A stretch of DNA of 64,000 nt, taken from positions 88,966 to 152,965 of the forward strand of contig NZ_FOKE01000012.1 of NCBI RefSeq assembly GCF_900112065.1, in the 5' to 3' direction. Below, piece by piece: positions 7,680 to 17,343 of this stretch; the stretch's first letter is position 1; the number at the start of each line of letters is the position of its first letter. The translations under genes and the position numbers were made by a program. Below the pieces are notes generated by a model that saw only the letters and a list, made by a program, of their open reading frames with translations, had not been told where the DNA came from and searched no databases. Source of the DNA: Cohnella sp. OV330. Lineage in GTDB: Bacteria > Bacillota > Bacilli > Paenibacillales > Paenibacillaceae.

Positions 7680-8054
7680 TCAGCCCTTCTTCGTGCTTAA
7701 CCAATTGACCAGCGTGTTGATCTGATCGTCCGTCAGCGTTCCCTTGAACGCGGGCATGCCGCCGCCGCCGTTGTGAATGCGCGTCGAGATCTCGTCCGTG
7801 GATAGGCGCGCGCCGACGTCCGTCAGATTCGGACCGACGCCGCCGCTCAGATCCGCGGCATGACAGGCGATGCATTGCGCTTTGTAGATCGTCTCCGCGC
7901 CTTCGCCGGATGCCGTCGTCGTGCCGCTTGGCGATGCCGGCGCTTCGCTCGACGGCGGCGTCGTGGACGCGTTGTTGTTATTGTTTTTGCCGCACGCCGC
8001 CGTCGTCATTGCCAGCAGCGCGGCAGCCGCCGCGATTGCCGCCCATTTTCTCAT
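7680..8054 (-). CDS. Membrane-anchored c-type cytochrome (c551/CccB-like lipoprotein)
   Basis: Small electron carrier of 124 residues from ATG 8054 (AAGGAGG 10 nt upstream; the longer in-frame start is unlikely). The signal peptide ends in lipobox MTTAACGK, followed by a Ser/Thr/Pro linker and a class I cytochrome c domain: haem motif CIACH, GGVGPNLTDVG and the axial-Met segment GGGGMPAFKGTLTD. It would sit on the outer face of the membrane. It is divergent from tatC. No dehydrogenase is adjacent, but a GMC dehydrogenase lacking its own cytochrome subunit is 12 kb away. Confidence 0.9.
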   Translation of the reverse strand: MRKWAAIAAAAALLAMTTAACGKNNNNNASTTPPSSEAPASPSGTTTASGEGAETIYKAQCIACHAADLSGGVGPNLTDVGARLSTDEISTRIHNGGGGMPAFKGTLTDDQINTLVNWLSTKKG

Positions 8055-8182
8055 GCGAGCTTGACCTCCTTCTGACCGTTTGCGGTTAGATTTCTCCATT
8101 TTCCTGAACGGCATACACGCGACGGCTTGCTTGGCGGCTTGGGAATAGCCCCGGGCATATTGGATACGATAAGGACGAAGCT

Positions 8183-8950
8183 ATGCAATTTATGGCAACG
8201 GCGGTGATGCGTTTGAACGCGAATCAAGAATGGATCGGCCATCTGTCCGAGCTGCGCAAGCGGTTGATCGTCACTGGCGTCTGGTTCGTCGCTTCGATGG
8301 GCGCCGGCTTATACTTGTCTCCCTCCATCCTGCTGATGCTCAAGTCGCGGGCGGCGGCGGGCGCGCCGATCGATTGGCACGTTTTCTCCTTTACCGACGG
8401 CTTGTTCGTCTATCTCCGGTGCGCCTTCCTGCTCGCCGCGCTGCTGACGTTTCCGCTCGCGATGTATCAGGCTTGGGCGTTCGTGAGGCCGGGTTTGACC
8501 GGCAGGGAAGCCCGCGGGACGCTAGGCTACGTCCCGGCTTCGTTCCTGCTGTTTCTCGGCGGCGTCTCGTTCGGGTACTTCCTCGTCTTTCCGATGATGC
8601 TCCGGTTCATGCAGTCGATGAACGAGAGCGTGGGCGCCGTGGAGATGTACGGGATCGAACGTTACTTCGCTTTTATGTTCGGCGTGCTGATGCCGCTCGG
8701 GATCGCCTTCGAGATGCCGCTCGTCATGCTTTTCCTGACGAAGCTCGGCCTGTTGGACCCTGCGCGCATCAAGTTCATCCGTAAATACGCCTATGTGGGG
8801 CTCGCGGTCGTCGGCTCGTGCATCTCGCCGCCCGACCTGTTCTCCCACCTGTCCGTCACCGTACCGCTCCTGCTGCTGTTCGAGTGCAGCGCGCTCGTCG
8901 CGAACCGGCAGTTCAGGCTGCGCCGAGCAGCGGGACCGGCCCCGGGTTAA
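8183..8950 (+). CDS. tatC: Sec-independent translocase subunit TatC
   Basis: Polytopic membrane receptor of the twin-arginine export system. Residues ~12-35 contain the conserved N-terminal HLSELRKRLIVTGVW; about six hydrophobic segments follow, with the family's FVRPGLTGREAR, FGYFLVFPMMLRFM and GIAFEMPLVMLFLTKLGLL. 255 residues is a typical length. ATG 8183 has AAGGAC 8 nt upstream; ATG 8207 (MRLNANQEW) is a possible shorter start. tatA follows 86 bp downstream, making a minimal TatAC unit. Confidence 0.93.
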   Translation: MQFMATAVMRLNANQEWIGHLSELRKRLIVTGVWFVASMGAGLYLSPSILLMLKSRAAAGAPIDWHVFSFTDGLFVYLRCAFLLAALLTFPLAMYQAWAFVRPGLTGREARGTLGYVPASFLLFLGGVSFGYFLVFPMMLRFMQSMNESVGAVEMYGIERYFAFMFGVLMPLGIAFEMPLVMLFLTKLGLLDPARIKFIRKYAYVGLAVVGSCISPPDLFSHLSVTVPLLLLFECSALVANRQFRLRRAAGPAPG

Positions 8951-9036
8951 CGACGTTCATGCTACAGCCGGCTAAATATTAACGCGACGAAGCATCGGCC
9001 CAGCACGGTAATTCCTTTAAAGGAGGTGAACCAACG

Positions 9037-9237
9037 ATGTTCCACAATATCGGCATCTCCGGACTGCTGATCATATTCGCCATCGCGCTGATCGTCTTCG
9101 GCCCGGCCAAGCTCCCCCAGCTCGGCAAAGCTTTCGGCGAGACGCTGCGCGAATTCCGCAGCTCCACGCGCGGCATCATCGAGGACGACAAGCACGAGCC
9201 TGCCGCCGAGCTGATCAAGGAGCGGAATCCGACCTGA
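9037..9237 (+). CDS. tatA: Twin-arginine translocase subunit TatA
   Basis: 66-residue single-span protein: hydrophobic helix GLLIIFAIALIVFGPAKLP (residues ~9-27) with the conserved FGPxKLPxLGKAFGETLREF hinge and amphipathic helix, then a charged tail. A strong AAAGGAGGTG site precedes the ATG. It works with the TatC encoded just upstream to export folded proteins. The Tat-signal protein at 22009-22785 is one likely substrate in this window. Confidence 0.93.
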   Translation: MFHNIGISGLLIIFAIALIVFGPAKLPQLGKAFGETLREFRSSTRGIIEDDKHEPAAELIKERNPT

Positions 9238-9270
9238 AGCCGCATGGCGCAAAGCGGAAAAGAGCGCAAA

Positions 9271-9326
9271 GAAAAATCCCTCCCCCGTTCCGACGGCAAC
9301 CTGTCGGCAGGGAAGGGATTTTTCTT
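9271..9326. terminator. Bidirectional terminator between tatA and the GH42 gene
   Basis: GAAAAATCCCTCCCC and GGGAAGGGATTTTTC form a stem with A/T flanks suited to termination on both strands. The two flanking genes converge here. Confidence 0.75.
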
Positions 9327-9328
9327 TT

Positions 9329-11356
9329 CTACGATTCTGCGACGACGATCTTGACGTCCCAGCCCCCAAGCTGCAGGCTGTCGCCGGTCTCGACTGGCAA
9401 GTCCTCAAGCAGCTCGCGTCCGGCGCCGTGCTGGTATCCCACGGTAACCGGTGCATCCGAGTAATTGAAATAGTAGCGCACGACGCGCCCTTGCCCGTTG
9501 ACGCCGGTCTTGACGACGATCGGAAACGCGAGCGCCTGGTCGACGCCGAGCAGATTCGCTTCCTGAAGAGCCCCCTTGAAAATGCGGCGCATGGCATCCG
9601 CCGTCGTCATGCAGCCCACGTAGGTCGCCATGCCGGCTCCATAGCGGTTGCGCGTTACGGCCGCGTAAGTTCCCCAGTGCGGATGGTCGTAGTAGGCGAG
9701 CGCCTCCGCCGTCGTCGGCGTCAGCAGCTCCATCCACGTCCGCACCTCGCGCGCCTCCGGATCGAACGACAGTGCGCCGTCCCGCAAAGCGACCGCATCC
9801 GGCTCGACGAATACGCTGTAGCCGACCCCGCATGCTTCGTGGATGATGCCGGGCTGCTGCGCGGCGCGCACTTGGACGACCTCGTCCGCGAAGCCGGACT
9901 TGAACGAGTAGACGACGTGCCCGCCGTCCCTCACATAGTCGTTCAGACGCTCGAGCGTGTCGTCCGGCGCCGCGTAGAGCGCCGGCACCACGATCATGCG
10001 ATAGTCCGACAGCCGTTCGTGCGAGGCGGGGATGAAGTCGCATTGTACGTTCAACTTGTACAACTCGTCGTACATCCATCTTACCGCGTCGTTATACTTC
10101 AGGCCGCCCGGCAGCTTGAACCATTCGAGCGCGGTCAACGCTTCGTTGCTGACCATCACGGCGACGTCGCTTTTCTTTTTCAGGTTGACCAGTTGCTCGC
10201 TGAGCCGCGCGAAGTCTCTGCCGACCGTCTTCGCTTCGTCGTAGACCGGATTCGGCTTGAGATCGTGGCTGAGCAGTCCCTTCCAGTATGTCTCGAAGGA
10301 GTTGTGAATCGAGTGCCAGTGCCAGTATGCGACCATATTGGCCCCCGAGGCCAGATGGCTGAACGCGAGCTGTCGCAGCTGGCCCGGATACGGCGTCCAG
10401 TCCGGGAACGCCTGCGCCTGCGTCTCGAGCACGAGATAATTCGTCCCCTTGAGCGACCGCGTCATGTCGCCGCCGAACGAGATCTCGGCGCCGGTCAGCT
10501 TGGCCTGCGACGGATGATAGATGTCGACGCCCGCGATATCGAACGGACGCGCGGCCTCGAAGTGGTCGACCGACGGCTGCACACCGAACGAATGCCCGCG
10601 CCACTCGAAATCGAAGTTTTGCGTGACGAACTGTTCGGGACGCGCGTACTCGCGGACGAGGCCGACCTGCCAGGCCAGGAATTCGTTCACGAGGCCCCGC
10701 TGGAACTTCGCGAACTCGGCGCCCAGGCTGCCGTTTATCGTGCCTACAGCCGAAGGAAAATCCTCCCAACTGTCGATGCGGTTGCTCCAGTAGTCCAGGC
10801 CGAACCTCCTGTTGACGACGTCCAGGCTGCCGTACTTCTCGCGCATGTACTTCACGAACCGCAGTTGTACGTTCGGTCCGGCCGTGTCGTAGTGCTTGGT
10901 CTCGTTGTCGGTCTGATAGCCGATGACGGCCGGATGGTCCTTGACGCGACCGATAAGCTTGCGGATGATCCGCTCCGCATAGAACAGATACGTCTTGTTC
11001 GTAATGTCCATGATCTGGCGGGCGCCGTAGCGTCCGGGTCCCGCCGCCGTCTCCGCCAGCACGGAGGGATCCTCCTTGACCATCCAGGCCGGAACCGCGT
11101 AGGTCGGCGTGCCGACTATCACGTGGATGCCCGCTTCGTGCATCGCGTCGAGCACCCGGTCGACGGAGGAAAAGTCGAACACGCCGTTCTGCGGCTCGTG
11201 CGTGCTCCAGGTCGATTCCGCGATCCGCACCGTATTGATGCCGGCTTCCTTCATCATGCGGATATCTTCGGCCAACCGGTCGTAAGGCATATATTCATCG
11301 TAGTAGGCAACGCCGTACAGCAGTTTATCCAAGTTCGTCCACTCCCTGCGTCTCAT
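9329..11356 (-). CDS. Beta-galactosidase, glycoside hydrolase family 42
   Basis: Cytoplasmic exo-beta-galactosidase of about 675 residues. The TIM barrel begins LYGVAYYDEYMPYDRLAEDI. The acid/base Glu is in IGYQTDNETK (about residue 152) and the nucleophile Glu in NYLVLETQAQ (about 311). The trimerisation and C-terminal beta domains follow. ATG 11356 overlaps the upstream regulator's stop by four bases (ATGA). A TTG at 11332, 9 nt after GGGAG, is an alternative start (LDKLLYG). It is the last gene of a kinase-regulator-glycosidase unit and is divergent from a sugar ABC transporter, so it probably hydrolyses the imported oligosaccharide. Confidence 0.93.
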   Translation of the reverse strand: MRRREWTNLDKLLYGVAYYDEYMPYDRLAEDIRMMKEAGINTVRIAESTWSTHEPQNGVFDFSSVDRVLDAMHEAGIHVIVGTPTYAVPAWMVKEDPSVLAETAAGPGRYGARQIMDITNKTYLFYAERIIRKLIGRVKDHPAVIGYQTDNETKHYDTAGPNVQLRFVKYMREKYGSLDVVNRRFGLDYWSNRIDSWEDFPSAVGTINGSLGAEFAKFQRGLVNEFLAWQVGLVREYARPEQFVTQNFDFEWRGHSFGVQPSVDHFEAARPFDIAGVDIYHPSQAKLTGAEISFGGDMTRSLKGTNYLVLETQAQAFPDWTPYPGQLRQLAFSHLASGANMVAYWHWHSIHNSFETYWKGLLSHDLKPNPVYDEAKTVGRDFARLSEQLVNLKKKSDVAVMVSNEALTALEWFKLPGGLKYNDAVRWMYDELYKLNVQCDFIPASHERLSDYRMIVVPALYAAPDDTLERLNDYVRDGGHVVYSFKSGFADEVVQVRAAQQPGIIHEACGVGYSVFVEPDAVALRDGALSFDPEAREVRTWMELLTPTTAEALAYYDHPHWGTYAAVTRNRYGAGMATYVGCMTTADAMRRIFKGALQEANLLGVDQALAFPIVVKTGVNGQGRVVRYYFNYSDAPVTVGYQHGAGRELLEDLPVETGDSLQLGGWDVKIVVAES

Positions 11357-12945
11357 TGATTGCGGTACTGATTCGGGGTCATCCCCGTATACTTTTTGAA
11401 CACCTGGAAGAAGTACTTCTCGTCCTGATACCCGACCTCGTGCGCCACGTCCGCGATCCGCGCGCCGCTGTCCTCGAACAGCCGGCAGGCCTCGTCGATC
11501 CGGGTCCGGTGCAGATAATCCAGGAAGCTCGTCTGCAGCTGCTGCTTGAACAGCAGGCTCACGTAGCCCGGCGTGATGAATACCTCCCGCGCCACCGTCT
11601 CCCGGCTGATATCTTTGCTGAAGTTGTTGCGGATATAAGCGGTGACCGCGTCGAACAGCTTGTTCCCGTTTTTCTTCGCGTTCAGCTGGGCGGCGACGAG
11701 CCGCGCGGTCTCGCCCAGCGCCTGCACGATGCCTTCGAGGCTCGAGCGGGCCACCATATGCGTGATCCCCGTCAGATCCCGGCCGAATACCTCCTGCACG
11801 TTGACGTTTTTCTCGATGCACAGCCGATACAACGCGAAGAAAAGGGAGAAAATCGAGTTCAGCACCGGCTCCTTCGACGCGCTCTCCGGCCGCAGCGCCT
11901 GCAGAAAAGCTTGCAGCTGCTCGCGGATCGCTCCCTCCTCCCCGTGCATGACCGCCTGAATGAAGGCTTTTTCCAAAGCGAACGGGTAAGAAGTGCGGTC
12001 CGCCTCGCCGTCGACGGATTCCATGTAATCGACGATCTTGCGGTCCCCCATGTAGAACCGCACGTCCAGCGCCCGCGCCGCCTCCTGATAGGAGAGGCGC
12101 AGATGGCCGATCTCCGCGCCGACGCTGCCGATGCCGATACTGACCGTGAACTTGAGATACGTCTCCGCGTTCTGCTGGATCCGCTGCGCATAGCGGTCGA
12201 TCGACTCGCTGTCCGGCATCTCCTCCGCGTTCAGAAGCGCGATCAGATCGTCGTTGTGCTCGAAGACGGCGCACATGCCCAGCGGGGCGAGCGTCTCCTC
12301 GGCGATGTTTTTGAGCCCGTACTTGTACAGCTCGACGTCCTCGTCGCCTACTCGCTGCTGGAACGAATGGAAGTTGTCGATCTGCACGACGAGCGCGCCG
12401 TAAAACGGATGGCCGAAGACGATGCCGTTTGTCTTCAGGCTGGCGAGCAGCCGCTCGTACGGCGGATTGTCGGTCAGCACGAGCCTGCCCAGCATCTTGT
12501 CCCGCAGCAGCGGGAAGCTGTCGCGGAAGCCCGCCTTCAGCTCCTCGAGCCTGCTCGACTGCTGCCGTTCCCGGTCGATCTCCGCCCGGAGCTGGAGCAC
12601 GAGATCCAGAATCTCCTGCCTGCGGCTCGGCTTAAGCAGGTAGTGGCTGGCCCCGAGCGACATCGCCTTCTGGGCGTAAGAAAACTCGTCGTAGCCGCTC
12701 ATGATGACGCATTTGACGTCCGGATATTGCTTCGAGATCCGCTCGATCAGCTCAAGGCCGTCCATCTCCGGCATCCGGATATCCGTCAGCACGATATCGA
12801 CATGCACCTGAGCCATCCGCTCGAGCGCTTCTTCCCCGTCCCTCGCCTCGGCGACGATCGCGATATCGTACTGGGCCCAGTCGATCAGCGTCCGGATGCC
12901 GCTGCGCGCCCGTTCCTCGTCGTCGACGATCAGCATCTGAATCAA
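11353..12945 (-). CDS. YesN-type response regulator (REC + AraC HTH)
   Basis: 530-residue regulator. N-terminal receiver MLIVDDEERARSGI with acceptor Asp in VDIVLTDIRMPEMDG. A ~270-residue middle region follows, then C-terminal tandem AraC helix-turn-helices (DISRETVAREVFITPGYVSL; ARIADVAHEVGYQDEKYFFQ) ending YTGMTPNQYRNQ. The start overlaps the kinase stop: TTG 12945 (TTGA) with GGGGGG upstream, or ATG 12936. It is expected to activate the divergent transporter operon and its own unit when the sugar is sensed. Confidence 0.9.
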   Translation of the reverse strand: MIQMLIVDDEERARSGIRTLIDWAQYDIAIVAEARDGEEALERMAQVHVDIVLTDIRMPEMDGLELIERISKQYPDVKCVIMSGYDEFSYAQKAMSLGASHYLLKPSRRQEILDLVLQLRAEIDRERQQSSRLEELKAGFRDSFPLLRDKMLGRLVLTDNPPYERLLASLKTNGIVFGHPFYGALVVQIDNFHSFQQRVGDEDVELYKYGLKNIAEETLAPLGMCAVFEHNDDLIALLNAEEMPDSESIDRYAQRIQQNAETYLKFTVSIGIGSVGAEIGHLRLSYQEAARALDVRFYMGDRKIVDYMESVDGEADRTSYPFALEKAFIQAVMHGEEGAIREQLQAFLQALRPESASKEPVLNSIFSLFFALYRLCIEKNVNVQEVFGRDLTGITHMVARSSLEGIVQALGETARLVAAQLNAKKNGNKLFDAVTAYIRNNFSKDISRETVAREVFITPGYVSLLFKQQLQTSFLDYLHRTRIDEACRLFEDSGARIADVAHEVGYQDEKYFFQVFKKYTGMTPNQYRNQ

Positions 12946-14756
12946 GCGTCCTTCCCCCCTTCCATCTCGGTCGTCGCCGGGATCTCGATTTCCACGACAG
13001 TGCCCTGCCCCGGCTCGCTGATATAAGCGATGCGATAGTTGTCCTTGTAAAAATGCCGCAGCCGCTCTTGTACGTTCTGTACGGCATAACCGCCGGTGTC
13101 TTTCGCGGTGTAAATATCGCCGTCGCTGCGAATCTCCCGGATCCGCTCCAGCATCTCGGCAGACATGCCCGGTCCGTTGTCCTCGATCCGGAATCGGAGG
13201 CGGTCCCCTTCCCGGACGCCCGATACGCGAATACGGCCGCCGCCGCGCTTGCGCTCGATGCCGTGCACGATCGCGTTTTCCACGAACGGCTGAAGGCTCA
13301 GCTTCAAGATGACGAAGCCGCCGATCTCGTCGGGAATGTCGATCTCGTAAGCGAGCAGATCCTTGAAGCGCATCTGCTGCAGCGAAAGGTACAGCTCCAG
13401 CAGCTCCCGTTCCTTTGCAACGCTGGTGAAGCTCTTGCCCCGGTTCAGGCTAAGACGGAACAGCCGCGACAGGTTGATGATCATCTCGCTGATCCGGTCC
13501 TGCCCCGCCGCCTCCGCCTCCCAGAAGATCGTATCGAGCATGTTGTACAGGAAGTGGGGATTAATCTGCGACTGCAGCGCCTTCAGCTCCGCCTCCTGCT
13601 CGCGCAGCCTGAGCACGTACACGTCGTCGACAAGCGTCTTGATATTGGCAACCATGCTGTTGTAGCCCCGACCGAGGTGACCGATCTCGTCTCCGTACTT
13701 GACCTCGATCTTCTCGTCGAACTGCCCGTTCTGGAACCGCCGCATCGATAGCAGCAGCTTCTTCAGCGGCGCCGTGAGGAAGGAGGACAGCAGCATCAGG
13801 ATCGGGATGCACAGCAGCAGCCACCCGGCGATCGTCAGGATGACGAACAGCTTGATCGAATTCAGCTCCCGCGTCAGGTTGCTGAGCGGAACCGCGTAAA
13901 GAATCTGCCAGCCGTTCTCGCCGGTGCTGTACGACAGCAGCAGCTTCTCGCCGCCGACCGAGACGACCCCGGAGCCGTCTCCGTTCGCCAGCGCGTGAAT
14001 GCGCGCCATGTCCGCAGACGAGCCGTCGTAGAAAGGCATCCCCGCGGACAGCAGCGGTACGCCGTCCGCGTCGAGGATGACGATGCCGTGATCCTTGTCG
14101 TACATATTGTTCAAGTACCGGCTCAACACCGTCTGCACGTTTACGCCCACAAAGATAAAGCCGATGTTGCGCCCGTTTTTTATGTTGCGCACGACCCGGG
14201 TCATGCCGATCTTGGCATTTCGGTTGTTCTGGATGAACGTATTGTTCGCTTCCGTGAGCGGGAACCAAAAGGAAGTGCCGTTCAGCTCGACCGTCTTGCG
14301 GTAGATGGCGCTCTTCCTGATCTCTTCGATCGAATAAGGCCCGCTGCTGTCGTCCGTCGCCAGCTGGAACAGCGGCTGGCCCGTCCTGCCGTACAGCGCG
14401 ACATAGTCGAAGTTGCCTGTGACGAGCATCTGGTCGATCAGCGTAGAGTTGGCGTCGCTGTAGAGGAGCGGATCGAGGGGCTCCTGCGACTCCGCTTCCT
14501 TCGCCAGCATCGTCTGAATGACGGGCGCGATGCTGAACACCGTCACCCAGCTTTGCATCGCGCGCTGCAGAGACGCGACATTGTTGTCGATCGCCTTGAC
14601 GGCGCCCTGGTTGGTCGCGCTGACCTTGCTGACGATCTGCTTCTCCGACGTCCGGAAAGCATAGTAACCGAGCAGCATGGAAAATATAGTCATCAGCAGC
14701 GAGAAAAAGATCACGATCTTATAGGTGAGACTCATGTTAAGGTAGGTGCGCAGCAT
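12942..14756 (-). CDS. YesM-type sensor histidine kinase
   Basis: Membrane sensor of 604 residues from ATG 14756 (GGGGGGA upstream). Transmembrane helix at ~12-34 (IVIFFSLLMTIFSMLLGYYA), extracellular Cache-like sensor to ~285, second helix FVILTIAGWLLLCIPILMLL, HAMP, then a His_kinase domain with phospho-His in INPHFLYNMLDTIF and an HATPase domain (ENAIVHGIERK, EDNGPGM, GGYAVQNVQERL). It is paired with the overlapping response regulator and probably detects the ligand-loaded binding protein or the sugar itself. Confidence 0.9.
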   Translation of the reverse strand: MLRTYLNMSLTYKIVIFFSLLMTIFSMLLGYYAFRTSEKQIVSKVSATNQGAVKAIDNNVASLQRAMQSWVTVFSIAPVIQTMLAKEAESQEPLDPLLYSDANSTLIDQMLVTGNFDYVALYGRTGQPLFQLATDDSSGPYSIEEIRKSAIYRKTVELNGTSFWFPLTEANNTFIQNNRNAKIGMTRVVRNIKNGRNIGFIFVGVNVQTVLSRYLNNMYDKDHGIVILDADGVPLLSAGMPFYDGSSADMARIHALANGDGSGVVSVGGEKLLLSYSTGENGWQILYAVPLSNLTRELNSIKLFVILTIAGWLLLCIPILMLLSSFLTAPLKKLLLSMRRFQNGQFDEKIEVKYGDEIGHLGRGYNSMVANIKTLVDDVYVLRLREQEAELKALQSQINPHFLYNMLDTIFWEAEAAGQDRISEMIINLSRLFRLSLNRGKSFTSVAKERELLELYLSLQQMRFKDLLAYEIDIPDEIGGFVILKLSLQPFVENAIVHGIERKRGGGRIRVSGVREGDRLRFRIEDNGPGMSAEMLERIREIRSDGDIYTAKDTGGYAVQNVQERLRHFYKDNYRIAYISEPGQGTVVEIEIPATTEMEGGKDA

Positions 14757-14870
14757 GCCGTCCCCCCAGGCTCTCGCTCGGTTTGTACTCATGATAGCCA
14801 ACCGAACGACATTCCACAACGGATCGGTGCTCGGTTTCGATAAACTTCAACTTTCCCGTTCTTTTCTCTA

Positions 14871-14900
14871 CTGACCGACAGTCGGACCGTACGCTATGAT
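14871..14900 (+). promoter_or_regulatory. Candidate promoter of the binding-protein/permease operon
   Basis: -35 CTGACC (14871-14876), 18-bp spacer, -10 TATGAT (14895-14900), 54 bp before the start codon. A weak -35 would fit a promoter needing the AraC-type activator encoded divergently. Confidence 0.4.
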
Positions 14901-14953
14901 GCAATCAGAAACGTTGCAACACTCAACAATCCATCGTTCAGGGGGAATACCGA

Positions 14954-16339
14954 ATGGCTAAGCATAAAAAATGGAGCGGCCTCACCGCCTCGGCAGCCGT
15001 CCTCGCATCCGTCACCGTCCTCTCCGCTTGCGGCAGCAACGGCAACAATAACGCGGCGGGCAGCGCAAGCTCGAGTTCCAGCGCAAGTGCAAGCGCAAAC
15101 GGCGGTGCGGCTAGCGGCGGTGCGGCCAGCAACGAGAAGGTCACGCTGCGCCTGTTCTCCAACCTGCCCGACCGCAAGTCCGGTCAAGGTCTGGCCGAGC
15201 AGACGGTCATCGACAACTATATGAAGGAAAATCCGAACGTGAAGATCGATGTCGAAGCGCTCGCCGAGGAGCCGTTCAAAAACAAGCTGAAGGCGTACAT
15301 GGCTTCCAACGAACCGGTCGACATCACGATGGTCCACGGCGGCGCGGAGCTGAGCACGCTGGTGCAAGCCAATTACGTCAAAGAGATCGATCCGGCCGCC
15401 TACGAAGGCGAACAGTTCAACTTCCTGCCGGGCGTCTACAAGTCGTTCACGTTCGACGGCAAGCTGTACGGCCTGCCGCGCAACAGCGACTACGAGGTCA
15501 TCTACTACAACAAGAAGCTGTTCGACGACAACGGCGTTAAAGTGCCGACCACCTTCACAGAGCTGACGGATGCTATCAAGGCGTTCCGCGCCAAGAAGAT
15601 CGCGCCGATGTCGATCAACGGCAAGGATCTGTGGAGCTTCGGCGAGCTGTACCAGAACATCGTGCAGCGCTACAGCGGCGACCAGAACCTTATTCTGGAC
15701 GCGGTCGAAGGCAAGAAAAAGTTTTCGGAGGACGAAAGCTTCCTGAAGGCGGCCCAGTACATGGCGCAGCTGCGCGACGGCAAGCTGTTCCAGGACGCGT
15801 TCATGACCGCCGACTACGGCGCGTCGCAAAACCTGTTCACGCAGGGCAAAGCCGCGATGTGGTACATGGGCTCCTGGGAAGCCGGCATGGCGACCAACGC
15901 CAGCCTGCCCGAAGAATTCCGCAACAACCTGCAGGTCGCCAAGTTCCCGATCGCCGCGGACGGCAAGGGCGTAGCGACCGACCTCATCGCCTGGAACGGC
16001 GGCGGCTATGCGCTGGTGAACAGCTCCAAGCACCCTGAGGCAGCGAAGAAGTTCTTCGATTACCTGTTCAACGCAAACCAATGGGCGAAGGTCGCCTGGG
16101 ATACGGGCGCAGCCGTTCCTGCACAGAAGTACGAGCTGACCGGCAAAGAAAGCGAAGTCCAAAAGCAGCTGACCGACGTGCTCGTGCAAGCGACTTCTAC
16201 CCCGGGCGCATCGTTCATCGATTATGGCACGCCGAAGTTCAAGGACGACGTGCAGAACGCGTTCGGCAAGTTTTTCTCCGGCGGCCAGAAGCCAGAAGAA
16301 CTCGTAGCCGCCCTTCAGGCGGCCGCAGACAGCCAATAA
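14954..16339 (+). CDS. Sugar ABC transporter substrate-binding lipoprotein
   Basis: 461-residue family 1 binding protein. Signal peptide with lipobox VLSACGSN, a Ser/Ala/Asn linker to ~residue 60, then the two-lobe body (KVTLRLFSNLPDRK, LYGLPRNSDYEVIYYNKKLF, AAMWYMGSWEAGMATN). GGGGG lies 8 nt before ATG 14954. It heads an operon with two permeases and is divergent from the kinase/regulator/GH42 unit, so the ligand is probably a beta-galactoside-containing oligosaccharide (inference). Confidence 0.92.
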   Translation: MAKHKKWSGLTASAAVLASVTVLSACGSNGNNNAAGSASSSSSASASANGGAASGGAASNEKVTLRLFSNLPDRKSGQGLAEQTVIDNYMKENPNVKIDVEALAEEPFKNKLKAYMASNEPVDITMVHGGAELSTLVQANYVKEIDPAAYEGEQFNFLPGVYKSFTFDGKLYGLPRNSDYEVIYYNKKLFDDNGVKVPTTFTELTDAIKAFRAKKIAPMSINGKDLWSFGELYQNIVQRYSGDQNLILDAVEGKKKFSEDESFLKAAQYMAQLRDGKLFQDAFMTADYGASQNLFTQGKAAMWYMGSWEAGMATNASLPEEFRNNLQVAKFPIAADGKGVATDLIAWNGGGYALVNSSKHPEAAKKFFDYLFNANQWAKVAWDTGAAVPAQKYELTGKESEVQKQLTDVLVQATSTPGASFIDYGTPKFKDDVQNAFGKFFSGGQKPEELVAALQAAADSQ

Positions 16340-16381
16340 TCGCGATTCGACGCGACGCATGAGCCACAGATAAAGGAAGCG

Positions 16382-16410
16382 GCGGGGACGGGCAGCATTC
16401 CTGTCCCCGC
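16382..16410 (+). other. Intercistronic hairpin between binding-protein and permease genes
   Basis: GCGGGGAC / GTCCCCGC (16382-16389 and 16403-16410) with a 13-nt loop and no following T tract. It probably stabilises the upstream binding-protein mRNA or reduces read-through, giving more binding protein than permease. An equivalent hairpin lies at 30349-30387. Confidence 0.6.
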
Positions 16411-16439
16411 TGCATTCTCAAGGATGGAGCGGGTATCCC

Positions 16440-17330
16440 ATGCACAAAGTGCTACGCAATAAGACGGCGATTTTCCTCTTCGTGTTCCCCGGTCTTCTGC
16501 TGTTTATACTTACCTTTCTTGCCCCTATCATATTGAGCGGATACTACTCCCTCACGGACACGCTAGCCCCGGGTACGAAAATCCATATGGTCGGCCTGCA
16601 AAATTACGCAGATCTGATCCTTCACGATACAAGATTCTGGATCGCGCTCCGCAATGCCGTCCTGCTCGGCATCGGCTTCATCGTGCTGCAGCACCCGCTC
16701 AGCATTTTCTTCGCCGTCCTGCTCGACCGGATCGGCGGCAAGGCGGAGAAGATTTTCCGCACGATCTTCTTCATTCCCTGCGTAATCTCCGTCGTCGTCA
16801 TCTCGAAAATGTGGCTGTCGCTGCTCGACCCGACGTTCGGTATTCTGAACAAGCTGCTGGCCGCCGTCGGCCTGGAATCCCTGCAGCATGCCTGGCTCGG
16901 CGAGAGCAGCACGGCGCTTGGCACGATGCTGTTCATCCTTATCTGGGCCGGCTTCGGCTGGGGCCTGCTGTTCTACTATGCCGGCGTCAAGGGCATCCCC
17001 GAGGATCTGTACGAGGCCGCGAGCCTCGACGGCGCGTCGGGCCTGAAGCTGCACCTTCGCATCACCGTGCCGCTGCTGAAGCCGGTCATCGCCGTTCAGG
17101 TGACGCTGGCCATGATCACGGCGCTCAAGCAAATGGAGCTCGTCTTCCTGACGACCAACGGCGGACCGGGCGACTCGACGCAGTTCATCGCGGTCTACCT
17201 GTACAACAAAGCGTTCTCCGCCAGCCAGTACGGCTATGCCAACGCCATCTCCATCCTGTTCATCGTCGTCTGTCTGGTCGCGACGTACCTGAGCAACAAA
17301 TTCATCCGCAGCGACGCGGCGGAAGCCTAA
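16440..17330 (+). CDS. Sugar ABC transporter permease (MalF/UgpA type)
   Basis: 296-residue integral membrane protein with six predicted spans (FLFVFPGLLLFILTFLAPII at the N-terminus). The EAA loop that contacts the ATPase is EDLYEAASLDGASGLKLHLR (about 195-214). GGAGCGGG precedes the ATG. It partners the permease 13 bp downstream and the upstream lipoprotein. No ATPase gene is in the operon. Confidence 0.93.
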   Translation: MHKVLRNKTAIFLFVFPGLLLFILTFLAPIILSGYYSLTDTLAPGTKIHMVGLQNYADLILHDTRFWIALRNAVLLGIGFIVLQHPLSIFFAVLLDRIGGKAEKIFRTIFFIPCVISVVVISKMWLSLLDPTFGILNKLLAAVGLESLQHAWLGESSTALGTMLFILIWAGFGWGLLFYYAGVKGIPEDLYEAASLDGASGLKLHLRITVPLLKPVIAVQVTLAMITALKQMELVFLTTNGGPGDSTQFIAVYLYNKAFSASQYGYANAISILFIVVCLVATYLSNKFIRSDAAEA

Positions 17331-17343
17331 GGAGGCGACGAAC

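Noticed and set aside
9428..11359. 643-residue plus-strand open frame opposite the GH42 gene
   Set aside because: Antisense shadow with no recognisable motif; the GH42 catalytic segments are on the minus strand.
11357..12274. N-terminal extension of the GH42 gene to a 981-residue protein
   Set aside because: The extension is in a different frame over the response regulator gene, is Arg/Ala-rich, and matches no domain. The real start overlaps the regulator stop.
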